From positions 2,480,001 to 2,544,000 of the forward strand of contig BFBT01000001.1 in the NCBI GenBank assembly GCA_003112755.1: a DNA stretch of 64,000 nt, read 5' to 3'. Positions 34,259 to 43,315 of the stretch are shown here, piece by piece (positions within the stretch are counted from its first letter, which is position 1; every line of letters starts with the position of its first letter). The notes below the pieces were generated by a model, which saw only the letters and a program-made list of their open reading frames with translations, made no database searches and had not been told where the DNA came from. A program made the translations under genes and the position numbers. The DNA is from Lawsonibacter asaccharolyticus (lineage in GTDB: Bacteria; Bacillota; Clostridia; Oscillospirales; Oscillospiraceae).

Positions 34259-34441
34259 TCACTCCAGGTCGATGGCATTGACAGGGCAGGATTCCCTGGC
34301 CTGGGAGGCGGTCTTCTCCAGGGTCTCAGTGACCTCCTGAATGGGCTGAGCCAGTCCGTCGTCTCCGATCTCAAAGACCTCCGGACAGATGCTGACGCAC
34401 AGACCGCAGCCGATGCAGTTGGAATTGACAGTAGCGTTCAT
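34259..34441 (-). CDS. 4Fe-4S ferredoxin
   Basis: 60 residues from the ATG at 34441, with AAAGGAG upstream. Cluster ligands are in CIGCGLCVSICPE plus a last Cys in SCPVNAI, the pattern of small single-cluster clostridial ferredoxins. Acidic surface typical of electron carriers. It stands alone and has its own terminator. Confidence 0.9.
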   Translation of the reverse strand: MNATVNSNCIGCGLCVSICPEVFEIGDDGLAQPIQEVTETLEKTASQARESCPVNAIDLE

Positions 34442-34530
34442 GATGTGCTCCTTTCCTCCCCGGCCAGCGGATGCCGCGGGGCGTATCTGAGCACAGTATG
34501 CCCGAAAAGCAGAAAAAATACACAAACAGA

Positions 34531-34566
34531 AAAAGGACAGGCAGGCCCCGCAGGGTCTGCCTGTCC
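34531..34566 (-). terminator. terminator of the NlpC/P60 gene
   Basis: Stem GGACAGGCAG/CTGCCTGTCC; on the minus strand it is followed by TTTTTCTGTTTGTG. Confidence 0.9.
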
Positions 34567-34588
34567 GGTATAACGTAGGGGAAGAAAA

Positions 34589-35464
34589 TCAGAGGATCCG
34601 GCGGCCGCCCACGAAGCCGGTGGTGTAGTAGGCACTGTCCATGTCGCTGATGATGACGCCGGTGCTGGAGGTGGAGGCGTGGATGAACTGGCCCCCGCCG
34701 ATGTAGATGCCCACGTGGGAGGCACGGCTGGCACCGCTGCCCGACTTCAGGAAGAAGACCAGATCGCCGGGCTGGAGCTCACTCATAGAGACGGAGGTGC
34801 CGTTGCTCATCTGAGCGGAAGCAGTGCGGTTGAGGGAGCAGCCAAACTGAGAGTAGACATAGCGGACAAAGCCGGAGCAGTCAAAACCGCTGGGGGAGGA
34901 GCCGCCGTAACAGTAGGGATAGCCCAGATACTGCATGGCCAGATCCACCACCTCGGAGGCGGAGCCGGAAGAGGCGGCCTCGGCCGCGTCGATAATGGTC
35001 ACATAGTCCGCGGACACATAGCCCTCTTCCACCTTGTACCAGCCGTCCAGGGTCTCCAGAATGGTGAGGACCTTGCCAGTAGAGAAGGAGTCCACCTTCT
35101 CACTGTCGGTGCTGGGGGCGGAGCGGACATTCAAGGGGCCCTCCGTGACCTTGCCGTAGACGGGCTCCGCCACAGTGGGCAGCTCTACAGTCTCAGACAG
35201 CACTACATAATCGGTGGAGACATAGCCCTGAGTATCCTGGAAGGAGACCTGGTACCAGCCGCTTTCGGTAATACCAGACACCTCAATCTGGGAGCCGTCG
35301 GGGATGGTCTCCAGAACGGCGGCGTCGGTGCTGGAAGCGTTGCGCAGACGAAGACCGCCCTCGGCGTCCACTGTGCCGGACACAGCAAAAGCCGGAGCGA
35401 TCATACCGGTGACAGCCAGCAGGCCGGCGGTCAGCTTGGCAGCAAAAGACTGAGAAAAGTGCAT
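34589..35464 (-). CDS. secreted NlpC/P60 endopeptidase with two SH3 domains
   Basis: 291 residues. A signal peptide (MHFSQSFAAKLTAGLLAVTGMI), then two bacterial SH3 repeats (~35-90 and ~105-160, both with Leu-Arg-x2-Ala motifs), and a C-terminal NlpC/P60 domain. The catalytic Cys is in FDCSGFVRY (~195), the His in SHVGIYIG (~245), and FIHAST follows. It should cut peptidoglycan stem peptides. ATG at 35464 has AGGAGG upstream, with spacing 10; the ATG at 35488 lies before that site. Single gene. Confidence 0.92.
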   Translation of the reverse strand: MHFSQSFAAKLTAGLLAVTGMIAPAFAVSGTVDAEGGLRLRNASSTDAAVLETIPDGSQIEVSGITESGWYQVSFQDTQGYVSTDYVVLSETVELPTVAEPVYGKVTEGPLNVRSAPSTDSEKVDSFSTGKVLTILETLDGWYKVEEGYVSADYVTIIDAAEAASSGSASEVVDLAMQYLGYPYCYGGSSPSGFDCSGFVRYVYSQFGCSLNRTASAQMSNGTSVSMSELQPGDLVFFLKSGSGASRASHVGIYIGGGQFIHASTSSTGVIISDMDSAYYTTGFVGGRRIL

Positions 35465-35517
35465 GGCGGAAGTCCTCCTGATCGTCATATCTCTGTTTCT
35501 GGAGCGCGGGCGGCTCT

Positions 35518-35808
35518 TTACTTCGTGCTCAGTGCCCGGTCCAGCCAGACCGTGGCCACGTCCATTGCGGTGTATAAGCTGTCCTTCTCTGTCTTTTTGA
35601 CCACCCGGTCCCGGCTCTTCAGGTCGGGATCGGTCAACTGGAGCTGAACGGCCACCTTTGTGGCCACATCCAGATCGTCCACCTTCTTAGTGTCCAGGAT
35701 CTGGAGCATGATGATGTACTTTTCGGCCATCGTGCCGTAGTAGATGAGGTTGTCTTTCCGGCGCAGGGGATGGCCCTTATAGGAAAGAGGGATTTTTTCA
35801 GACGCCAT
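35518..35808 (-). CDS. conserved hypothetical protein
   Basis: 96 residues from the ATG at 35808, with GGAGG upstream. No domain recognised. The N-terminal GHPLRRKDNLIYYGTMAEKYIIMLQI and the central DLDVATKVAVQLQLTDPDLKSRDRVVKKTE are well mixed in charge and look globular. A strong promoter precedes it. It is likely to be a stand-alone gene and is not in the same transcript as the divergently placed glutaminase block. Confidence 0.7.
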   Translation of the reverse strand: MASEKIPLSYKGHPLRRKDNLIYYGTMAEKYIIMLQILDTKKVDDLDVATKVAVQLQLTDPDLKSRDRVVKKTEKDSLYTAMDVATVWLDRALSTK

Positions 35809-35846
35809 GGTCTGCCTCCTTAAGGAAATTTTAATGTTGTAACCGA

Positions 35847-35875
35847 ATTGTAACACATTTGAAACCCTTTGTCAA
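35847..35875 (-). promoter_or_regulatory. promoter of the 96-residue hypothetical
   Basis: On the minus strand TTGACA, 17 bases, TACAAT, about 35 bases before the ATG. Confidence 0.85.
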
Positions 35876-35940
35876 ATACTCTCATCTAATTTTTTTCTGG
35901 GAAATGGAGGAAAGGCGGCGGCAGAGGGGATGGAAAGAGG

Positions 35941-35978
35941 AAAAACGGCCTCCGGAGCTGCCTCTGGAGACCGTTTTT
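35941..35978. terminator. terminator downstream of glsA
   Basis: AAAAACGG-CTCC pairs with GGAG-CCGTTTTT around a loop. It is flanked by A and T runs, so it can work on either strand. Confidence 0.85.
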
Positions 35979-36002
35979 CGCCTGAATGGCGGAGATGCGG
36001 GG

Positions 36003-36920
36003 TCAGAATATGCTCAGGCTGAGCCGGCGGCCCAGCTGTTCCAGCAGCCGGATGCCAGCCAGACTGTTTCCCTTTTCGTCCAGCCCGGGGGAATAGATGC
36101 CGATGCCCATACGGGCAGGGGAGACCGCCATAATGCCGCCCCCCACGCCGCTTTTGGCTGGCAGTCCCACTTTGACGGCGAAGTCCCCCGAGCCGTTGTA
36201 CATGCCGCAGGTCATCAGCACGGCGTTGACATAGTGGGCATATCGGGCGGGGAACAGCCGCTCGCCGGAGGGGGAGCGGCGGCCCCGGCCGGCGAAGGTG
36301 CAGGCGATATGGGCCAGGTCCCGGCAGTCCACCCTGATGGAGCAGGCCCGGAAATAACAGTCCAGCACCTCCTCCGGGTCGTCATGAAGCAGTCCGCAGC
36401 TCTCCAGCAGAAAGGCCATGGCCCGGTTACGGCTGCCGGTCTGTTTTTCCGAGCGGTAGACCGCCTCGTCCACCGACAGGCTGGGATCTCCAGCCAGCCG
36501 GCGGGTCAGCTCCAGCAGCCGCTCCAGCCGCTGGGAATAGCTCGTCCCGTGGATCAGGGTGCACAGCAGGATGGCTCCCATGTTGACCATGGGATTGAGA
36601 TGCTCGCTGAGCAGGGCCTGGTCCGTATAGTTGATGGCGTCAAAGGGTTTGCCTGTGGCCTCCACTCCCACCCGGGCGCGGACCGTGTCCTCCCCGTTGT
36701 CCATCAGCGCCAGGAGGAGCAGGATGGGCTTGATGATGCTTTGAATGGTGAAGGTCCGCCTGTACTCCCCCGCGGAGCTGATACGTCCGTCGCTGGACAC
36801 CACGCAGATGCCCAACTCGTCCCGGTCCGCCTTGGCCAGCTCCGGGATGTAGCCAGCCACCCGGCCCTCCCGGGTGAAGGGGCGATTTTCCTCCACCAGC
36901 TTTTCCAGCAGCGCGTCCAT
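36003..36920 (-). CDS. glsA: glutaminase A
   Basis: 305 residues from the ATG at 36920. Hydrolyses glutamine to glutamate and ammonia; a serine-dependent beta-lactamase-like fold. IQSIIKPILLLLALMDNG contains the Ser-x2-Lys catalytic motif, and YNGSGDFAVKVGLPAKSGVGGGIMAV near the C-terminus carries the Lys-Ser/Gly block. The start has GAGGG upstream and lies 8 bases after the amidohydrolase stop, so the genes are coupled. Ends the four-gene operon. Confidence 0.9.
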   Translation of the reverse strand: MDALLEKLVEENRPFTREGRVAGYIPELAKADRDELGICVVSSDGRISSAGEYRRTFTIQSIIKPILLLLALMDNGEDTVRARVGVEATGKPFDAINYTDQALLSEHLNPMVNMGAILLCTLIHGTSYSQRLERLLELTRRLAGDPSLSVDEAVYRSEKQTGSRNRAMAFLLESCGLLHDDPEEVLDCYFRACSIRVDCRDLAHIACTFAGRGRRSPSGERLFPARYAHYVNAVLMTCGMYNGSGDFAVKVGLPAKSGVGGGIMAVSPARMGIGIYSPGLDEKGNSLAGIRLLEQLGRRLSLSIF

Positions 36921-36928
36921 GACGTCCC

Positions 36929-38092
36929 TCAGTGCAGCTCCAGCCACATGGCTGCGCCGGAGGCGTAGGCGGCGGCACCGTAGATGAGCGCCTCCTCCCG
37001 GAAGCGGATCTTGGGATTGTGGAGGCTGACACCGCAGCCGTCCTGGGCGGTGCCGCCTCCCACCACGAAGAAGGTGGAGGGGACGCGGGCGGCGATCTCG
37101 GCGAAGTCCTCGGAACCGCTCATTTTCTCACCCTGCTGGAGCATTTTCAGTCCCTCCCGCTGCCACCCCTGGGCGACGGCGGCGGCAGTATCCCCGTCGA
37201 TCTGGAGGGAGCAGGTGGAGCAGAGATCGGTGACTTGGGCTCTGCCCCGGAAGGCCTCCGCTGTGCAGGTGCAGATGGTGTCGATCCGTTCCAGCAGGTG
37301 GGTGCGCAGCGGCTCGCTGAAGGTGCGCAGGGTGCCCTCCAGCACCGCAGAGGAGGGGATAATGTTGGCCGCGTCTCCCCCCTGGAACTTCCCGAAGGTG
37401 AGGACCACCAGCTCAGCGGGGTCCGCCTCCCGGCTCAGCAGCTCCTGGAGCGCCAGATGGATGTGGACGCCGATGTTGATAGGGTCCACGGTGGACTGGG
37501 GATGGGCGCCGTGGCCTCCGCGGCCCTCCACCCGGATGACCAGGTGGTCACTGGAGGCGGAGACCACGCCGGTGCCGTAGCCGCCCAGGCCCGCTGGAAT
37601 CATGGGGATCATGTGGGCACCCATGGCCGCATCCACATGGGGATCTTCCAGGATGCCGGCCTCAATCATGGATCTGGCCCCTGACAGGACCTCCTCGCCG
37701 GGCTGGAACATGAACTTGACAGTGCCGTTGAGCTCTGCTGCCCGGTCCCGGAGCAGCTGGGCCGCCCCCAGCAGCATGGCGGTGTGCATGTCGTGGCCGC
37801 AGGTGTGGGCACAGCTGCGCTGAGAGGCGAAGGGGAGCCCGCTCTCCTCACGCATGGGCAGAGCGTCCATATCGGCCCGGAGCAGGAACACCTTCCCGTC
37901 GGGCTTTCCGGTCACGGTGGCGGTGACGCCCCCTCCCAGCCGCCGGGGCTGATAGCCCATCTCGGTCAGCCGTGCCATGACATAGGAACAGGTCTCGGGC
38001 AGGTCCATCCCCACCTCGGGATGCTGGTGGAGGTGCCGGCGGTCCCGGACCATCTGTTCATACAGCGCCTGAGCGCTCTGAAGATAATTCAT
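36929..38092 (-). CDS. M20 family metal-dependent amidohydrolase
   Basis: 387 residues. Metal ligands appear in AHTCGHDMHTAMLLG (~98) and GEEVLSGAR (~132), and GHGAHPQ is in the dimerisation lid. This is the class of N-acyl-amino acid amidohydrolases, hippurate hydrolases and IAA-amino acid hydrolases. Substrate is unknown. Lies between two membrane proteins and glutaminase, so the operon may take up an amino-acid conjugate and release and degrade it. Confidence 0.9.
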   Translation of the reverse strand: MNYLQSAQALYEQMVRDRRHLHQHPEVGMDLPETCSYVMARLTEMGYQPRRLGGGVTATVTGKPDGKVFLLRADMDALPMREESGLPFASQRSCAHTCGHDMHTAMLLGAAQLLRDRAAELNGTVKFMFQPGEEVLSGARSMIEAGILEDPHVDAAMGAHMIPMIPAGLGGYGTGVVSASSDHLVIRVEGRGGHGAHPQSTVDPINIGVHIHLALQELLSREADPAELVVLTFGKFQGGDAANIIPSSAVLEGTLRTFSEPLRTHLLERIDTICTCTAEAFRGRAQVTDLCSTCSLQIDGDTAAAVAQGWQREGLKMLQQGEKMSGSEDFAEIAARVPSTFFVVGGGTAQDGCGVSLHNPKIRFREEALIYGAAAYASGAAMWLELH

Positions 38093-38113
38093 ACGATGTA
38101 CTCTCCTTTCCGG

Positions 38114-38827
38114 TCACCGGTCCCCACCCTGGGGAAGATGGACCACCCGGATCTGCCCCATCCGGTACAGCACCCAGGCGCACAGGATGCACAGGGGGAT
38201 GCAGGCCAGGATGGCGATGCCGCGGTTGACTGGTGTGACGAACACGTGGATCAGAAAGACCAGCACGCCGGGGAGGACGGCGGCCTTGAGCTTGCCCTTG
38301 ATGACAGTGCCGCCCGCCTTGCTGGTCATCTGGCTGAGGAACAGGCACCCATAAAGCGCCGGGAGCATATAGCTTCCGGCGATCTTCACCGGCTCGCTCT
38401 CCAGAATGGGCTGGAGAGGGACCAGAAGGAGGACGCCCAGTACGATGATAACGGTGGTTACGATAGAGGAGACGGCCACCGCCACCGTGGCCACCGCGTC
38501 TCCGGCGTCGGTATTCTGCTCCACATCCGCCATCTCCAGGGCGTTCAGGGCGCAGGGGAGCTTCAGGTTGGAGATGTTCCCGGTGATGAAGGTGATGTAA
38601 GAGGCGGAGCCCAGCATGGGGACGTAGGTGATGACCTCTGAGATGGCGGTGGGGACATACAGGGCCAGCAGGCCGCTGCCGAACAGCAGCAGGTCCGGGA
38701 TGGAAGGGAACATGTGATAGACGGTGCACATCACCGCAGGGATGCCCAGCATCCAGGCGATGGCCAGGATGCTGCCCAGCCGGCCCGTGCGGTGGATGGA
38801 GCGGTCGTAGCTTTCAGACTGCTTCAT
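38114..38827 (-). CDS. conserved membrane protein next to DUF5058
   Basis: 237 residues with about six membrane segments. I do not recognise a named family. GSASYITFITGNISNLKLPCALNALEMADVEQ is striking for a membrane protein: this hydrophilic, Asn-rich segment could be a substrate or partner site. It is 18 bases from the DUF5058 gene, and the pair looks like a two-subunit transporter, similar in logic to the YjiG-YjiH pair of E. coli, which sits beside a dipeptidase gene. Confidence 0.6.
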   Translation of the reverse strand: MKQSESYDRSIHRTGRLGSILAIAWMLGIPAVMCTVYHMFPSIPDLLLFGSGLLALYVPTAISEVITYVPMLGSASYITFITGNISNLKLPCALNALEMADVEQNTDAGDAVATVAVAVSSIVTTVIIVLGVLLLVPLQPILESEPVKIAGSYMLPALYGCLFLSQMTSKAGGTVIKGKLKAAVLPGVLVFLIHVFVTPVNRGIAILACIPLCILCAWVLYRMGQIRVVHLPQGGDR

Positions 38828-38845
38828 GTGAGAACGAGCCTCCTT

Positions 38846-39562
38846 TTAAAATATCTGTTCCAGCAGGACGGACGCGGCCATGCTGACGATCAGAGAGATG
38901 GACATGATGAAGCTCCCCAGCCACTTGAGATGAAAGCGCCTCATGCACAAAGCGCACAGGGCCGCCACTCCCATGCTGATGAGGAAGGTCAGGGCGTAAA
39001 CTGTTCCGGAGGCGAAGATCAGCGGCGTGAAGGCGGCCACGATCCCCAGGAAGAAGCAGGAGTTGACGATGGTGCCCCAGTCGCCCCGCTTTTTCTTCAG
39101 GGTGCTCATCCCAGTCTGGATCTTTTCCACCGCGAAGATGTTGATGATGATGCCGGCCAGGATGCAGATGCTCATTACGAACATGACCGCGCCGAAGACG
39201 GTGTGGTCGGCCTGGGCGGCCATCTCGCCTACGGAGCTGTAGCCCATGCCGTCGGCCACCATGTCTGCCGCCATCAGCTCATAGCTCACCGAGCCCACCA
39301 CCGACAGCCGATACCAGGGCCATGGGATGCCCAGTACAGTGGACAGGGTGAACAGCCCGATGACGATGGAGACAGAGGGGACGATGGTGAAGACCGCCGA
39401 GCTGCGGGCCACGGCGCTCAGCTTTTCCTTGGAGATCCCAAGCTCCAGACACCGCCTCCAGGACTTGCGCAGAAAGACGGCGGACAGCCCCACGATATAC
39501 AGGACCCCGGCGGCGACCAGGACGTAGAGGAGCGGGGAATTTGCCACATCAAAATAACCCAT
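38846..39562 (-). CDS. DUF5058 family membrane protein
   Basis: 238 residues from the ATG at 39562, with GGGAGG upstream. Starts with MGYFDVANSPLLYVLV and has about seven membrane segments, matching DUF5058. First gene of the operon with its partner membrane protein, amidohydrolase and glutaminase. A minus-strand TATAAT lies near 39625-39630. Function unknown; inferred to be part of a transporter. Confidence 0.75.
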   Translation of the reverse strand: MGYFDVANSPLLYVLVAAGVLYIVGLSAVFLRKSWRRCLELGISKEKLSAVARSSAVFTIVPSVSIVIGLFTLSTVLGIPWPWYRLSVVGSVSYELMAADMVADGMGYSSVGEMAAQADHTVFGAVMFVMSICILAGIIINIFAVEKIQTGMSTLKKKRGDWGTIVNSCFFLGIVAAFTPLIFASGTVYALTFLISMGVAALCALCMRRFHLKWLGSFIMSISLIVSMAASVLLEQIF

Positions 39563-39666
39563 GGTGTTCCTCCCTTGGCAGATAGCCAGATTTTTTTCCA
39601 AATACAGCTGTTTTGTTGTAAATTATACTATCATGGCGGAGCCGGCTTGAAAAATATAAAATGCAT

Positions 39667-39694
39667 TTGCTTTCCATATCAAAAATGATATAAT
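39667..39694 (+). promoter_or_regulatory. LysR promoter with an overlapping dyad
   Basis: TTGCTT, 16 bases, TATAAT. A perfect dyad ATATCA-AAAA-TGATAT (39676-39691) overlaps the spacer and -10, a natural site for autoregulation. Confidence 0.75.
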
Positions 39695-39816
39695 TTAACG
39701 ACATGATCTCGTTTTGTGTCTCCGGGACAAGGGGAGCCTGGCGCTTCTGCCTGAGGGGACGGAAAATACACACAAAGATCGGGAGCCGGAAAAGAGAGAG
39801 CCGGGAGGGGATCGCA

Positions 39817-40743
39817 TTGGAAGAACTGGATCTGAAATACCTGCAATACGCCTTAGCCGTAGTTCGCTATGGCTCTGTGACTCAGGCGGCCCGGGCCCTG
39901 TACCTGGCCCAGCCCAACTTGAGCCGGGCCATCGGGGAGCTGGAGCAGTCCCTGGGCTTTCCCCTGTTCCTCCGTACCAGACAGGGTATGAGCCTGACGC
40001 CCCAGGGGGAGCGGTTCCTGACGGAGGTGGAGACGCTGCTGGACCGGCTTTCCGACCTGGCGCGGGAGTGCCGTCAGGAGAGCCGGCGCCGGGTCCACTT
40101 TGCCTGTGTCCCCTCCTCCCTGTTTGTCAACACGGTGCTGGAGACGGCCCGGGGCCTGCCGGACTGGTCCATCCAGTGTGAGGAGTACTATGATTGCCGG
40201 GAGCTCTTTGACCGGGTGGGAAAGGGGGCATCCCTGGCCGCCTTTCTCACCTTTGGAACAGAGATGCGGGAAGAGCTTTTCGCCTACTTTGCCCGGCGGA
40301 ACCTGCGCTACCACCCCCTGGCCCAGAGCCCGGCCTACGGGGTGGTCCGCCGGACCAGCAGCCTCTACCACCCGGAGACGGTCCCGCCGTCCATCCGGTA
40401 CGATGAGGCCCTTTTGATGCTGAATGTGACCTATTTCGACCCCATAGGGGTGCATTTTCAGCCGGAGCGCTCCCCGCTGCCCCCGGCCAAAGGGATCTGC
40501 CACGGCGTGGGCCGGGCGGGCAACCTGGATATGCTGGAGTCCATGGACCACCTGGTGATGATCTCCTGTCACATCCACTCCAAGATCATGGCGCGGAATG
40601 AGCTGGCGGCGGTGCCCATCCGGCCCGCGTCCATGGACTATGAATATGGCTTCCTGACCCGGGCGGACGTCCGGCTCAGCCTGGAAGAGCAGGCACTGCT
40701 GGAGAAGATCGAAGGGGAGGTGCAGCGGGAGTTCGAGGCGTGA
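39817..40743 (+). CDS. LysR-type transcriptional regulator
   Basis: 308 residues from a TTG start at 39817 (GGGAGGGG upstream). The N-terminal winged-helix domain is clear: LKYLQYALAVVRYGSVTQAARALYLAQPNLSRAIGELE. The effector domain is divergent. An ATG at 39703 is in frame, but transcription from the promoter would start at about that point, so a start there is unlikely. Divergent from the DUF5058-glsA operon, as is usual when a LysR protein controls its neighbours. Confidence 0.88.
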   Translation: MEELDLKYLQYALAVVRYGSVTQAARALYLAQPNLSRAIGELEQSLGFPLFLRTRQGMSLTPQGERFLTEVETLLDRLSDLARECRQESRRRVHFACVPSSLFVNTVLETARGLPDWSIQCEEYYDCRELFDRVGKGASLAAFLTFGTEMREELFAYFARRNLRYHPLAQSPAYGVVRRTSSLYHPETVPPSIRYDEALLMLNVTYFDPIGVHFQPERSPLPPAKGICHGVGRAGNLDMLESMDHLVMISCHIHSKIMARNELAAVPIRPASMDYEYGFLTRADVRLSLEEQALLEKIEGEVQREFEA

Positions 40744-40779
40744 GGGCCAGATCGGTGCCCGGATCAGATATTATTGAAG

Positions 40780-40823
40780 AGAGGAGCGGCGCACTTCCTG
40801 TGGGGGAAGCGCGCCGCTCCTCT
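40780..40823 (+). terminator. terminator after the LysR gene
   Basis: Stem AGAGGAGCGGCGC/GCGCCGCTCCTCT with an inner CTTCC/GGAAG arm. T run short. Confidence 0.75.
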
Positions 40824-40985
40824 TGCGTCTAGGAAGGGATGAAAGGGGGGCATAGGGGGCATGATACCAAAAGTCCCGATCCGTTGGTGAGTTCTCATCC
40901 CGTAGGGGGCTGGAACGGCAGGGGAAGCGTTTCCCCGGGCACACAAAACGGAATTGGAACGTACAGAAGAAAGGGGAAGAGGGCC

Positions 40986-41732
40986 ATGAAACTGAAGGAT
41001 CAGATCGCGGTGGTGACCGGCGGGAGCCGGGGGATCGGATATGCGGTGGTGAGAGCCTTCCTGAAGGAGGGGGCGGAAGTGGTGCTGTGCGCCAGCCGGA
41101 GCGAGACGGCGGAGCGGGCGGTATCCCAGCTGAAGGCGGAGCTGCCGGAGGCCCGGGTATGGGGCATCTGGCCCAGCCTGGAGGACCCGGAGCAGGTCCG
41201 GACGGCCTTTGACCGGATCGGGGCGGAGCATGGGCGGATCGACATCCTGGTCAACAACGCGGGGGTCTCAGAGAGCACGCCCTTTGGGGCGTACACCGGG
41301 GAGCTCTTTGACCGGGTGATGGACCTGAACGTAAAGGGAATGTTCCACTGTGCCCGTGGGGCGGTGCCCTGGATGGAGAGGCAGGGCAGAGGCGTGATCT
41401 TGAACACCTCCTCCATGGTGAGCTTCTATGGACAGCCCGCCGGCGTCGCCTATCCGGTCTCCAAGTTCGCGGTCAACGGCTTCACCCTGTCCCTGGCCCG
41501 GGAGCTGGCGCCGAAGGGGATACGGGTCAATGCGGTGGCCCCGGGCATCATCGAGACGGACATGCTGCGGGCAGTGCCGCGGGAGGTGCTGGCTCCTCTG
41601 GAGGCCCAGATCCCCCTGGGGCGTGTGGGGCAGCCGGGGGAGGTCGCGGAGGCCTTCGTATTCCTGGCCTCGGAGCAGGCATCCTATATCACCGGCGTGG
41701 TCCTCCGGGTGGACGGACTGGCCCGGGCCTGA
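40986..41732 (+). CDS. SDR family oxidoreductase (FabG-like)
   Basis: 248 residues. NAD(P)-binding TGGSRGIG (12-19), NNAG at 91-94, catalytic Ser in NTSSMVSFYG and Tyr-x3-Lys (YPVSK) at about 155-159. C-terminal ITGVVLRVDGL. FabG-like, but the substrate is not clear; it could be a 3-oxoacyl-ACP reductase or another alcohol dehydrogenase. The ATG follows GGGGAAGAGGG. It converges on rpoN, whose gene ends 11 bases away. Confidence 0.88.
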   Translation: MKLKDQIAVVTGGSRGIGYAVVRAFLKEGAEVVLCASRSETAERAVSQLKAELPEARVWGIWPSLEDPEQVRTAFDRIGAEHGRIDILVNNAGVSESTPFGAYTGELFDRVMDLNVKGMFHCARGAVPWMERQGRGVILNTSSMVSFYGQPAGVAYPVSKFAVNGFTLSLARELAPKGIRVNAVAPGIIETDMLRAVPREVLAPLEAQIPLGRVGQPGEVAEAFVFLASEQASYITGVVLRVDGLARA

Positions 41733-41743
41733 ACAGTGCCGGG

Positions 41744-43099
41744 CTACGGCCGCTTTCTCCCAGAGGCACTGGGGATGTTCAGCTCCTCGCGGTATTTGGC
41801 CACGGTACGGCGGGAGATGGGGCAGCCCTGCTCCGTCAGCAGGGTGCATAGCTTCTGGTCGGAGAGAGGCTTGGTGCTGTCCTCCTCCCGAATCAGGCGG
41901 CGGAGCAGTTCCTTGGCGGCACAGCTGCCGACCTCGGCACCGCTCTCCCCGGCGGCCCGGCGGGAGAGAAAATGACGGAGGGGAAAGACCCCCCGGGGAC
42001 ACTGGACATATTTGTCCCGAATGGCGCGGCTGACCGTGGATTCATGGATCTCCAGCTCTTGGGCGATGTCGGACAGGCGCAGGGGCCGCAGGGCGCTGGG
42101 CCCCGATCGGAAGAAGTCCTGCTGGCGGCCGGCGATAGCCTGGGCACACCGGAGAAGCGTGGTCTCCCGCTGACCAATGGCCCAGAGCACGTTTTCGGCC
42201 TGGCGGAGCTTCAAGGTAAGATATTCCCGCACCTGGGCGTCATCGGACTGGGTCAGGAGACTGCGGTAATAGGAGTTGATCTGGAAGTAGGGACGGTCAC
42301 TGTTCCGCAGGCGGGCAGTGAAATGTCCGTCCATCTCTTCGATCAAAATATCCGGCTGAATATAGGAGATCTCGCTGGGGAGCGCGAAGATGGAACCGGG
42401 ACGGGGATTCAGCTCTCGGATCAGCCGTTCGGCGGAGCGGACCTCCTCCTGAGAGATGGAGAGACGGGCGGAGATGGCATGATAATGTTTTTTGGCCAGC
42501 TCCTCCAGGCAGTCCCGAACAATGGCAAGGGCGGGGCCCTCCTCATGGATGCGGAGCAACTGAAGCTCCAGACACTGGGAGAGGGAGGAAGCCCCCACAC
42601 CTGCGGGTTCCAGGGAGCGCAGTAGCTCCAGAGTGCGGGCGAGCCGCCTTTGGGAGATGCCAGAAGTCCGGGAGAGCTCGTCCAGTGGGATGCGGAAATA
42701 CCCATCCTCGTCCAGACAGGCGGACAGGTAGCACAGAAGCTGCTTGGCAGACTCATCCAGATCGAGCTGCTGGATCTGGCGGAAGAGAAAATTGGAGAGG
42801 GATTCCTCCAGACCGCCATCCGTCCCCACCTGGGCCAGCGGGTCCAATTCCTCGGCGTCCAAGCGCTGGTAATAGCGATTTTGACGGTCGCTGTCCTCCA
42901 GCCACTTCACACGGCGGAAGAGCTCCTGATCCCGGGGAGCTTCCTGCTCGGAGCGGGGCGGCTCCAGATCGATGATAGGGTTCTCCTGGGCGAGCTCCTG
43001 AACATAAGCCTCCAATTCCACTGTGCTCATCTGAAGGAGCGCGAGGCTCTGGAGCGTCTGCTGGGTGAGCTGTTGAGTCTGCCGTTGGACCAGTTCCAT
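41744..43099 (-). CDS. rpoN: RNA polymerase sigma-54 factor
   Basis: 451 residues from the ATG at 43099 (AAGGAGGC upstream). Region I is the Gln- and Leu-rich start (LVQRQTQQLTQQTLQSLALLQMSTVELEAY), a core-binding region with a long acidic linker follows, and a C-terminal DNA-binding part ends with the RpoN box SRRTVAKYREEL. I saw no partner enhancer-binding protein in the window. Confidence 0.95.
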   Translation of the reverse strand: MELVQRQTQQLTQQTLQSLALLQMSTVELEAYVQELAQENPIIDLEPPRSEQEAPRDQELFRRVKWLEDSDRQNRYYQRLDAEELDPLAQVGTDGGLEESLSNFLFRQIQQLDLDESAKQLLCYLSACLDEDGYFRIPLDELSRTSGISQRRLARTLELLRSLEPAGVGASSLSQCLELQLLRIHEEGPALAIVRDCLEELAKKHYHAISARLSISQEEVRSAERLIRELNPRPGSIFALPSEISYIQPDILIEEMDGHFTARLRNSDRPYFQINSYYRSLLTQSDDAQVREYLTLKLRQAENVLWAIGQRETTLLRCAQAIAGRQQDFFRSGPSALRPLRLSDIAQELEIHESTVSRAIRDKYVQCPRGVFPLRHFLSRRAAGESGAEVGSCAAKELLRRLIREEDSTKPLSDQKLCTLLTEQGCPISRRTVAKYREELNIPSASGRKRP

Positions 43100-43124
43100 A
43101 AGGGACGCCTCCTTTTTCAGAGCT

Positions 43125-43153
43125 ATTATAGCAAATATGCCAAGGGGAAACAA
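43125..43153 (-). promoter_or_regulatory. rpoN promoter
   Basis: On the minus strand TTGTTT, 17 bases, perfect TATAAT. Confidence 0.7.
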
Positions 43154-43315
43154 GATAGGCATAAGGCATGACGGGACCGTACAGAAGCATACACCACATA
43201 AAATTAAGAATATTTTTATTCTTTTTCATCTGAATGAGGTGCACCTCATGGAAGTATGCATCCAATGATGGTAGGATTCTGCTTACAGTATTGTCGAAAT
43301 TTGGAGGGAAATGAA

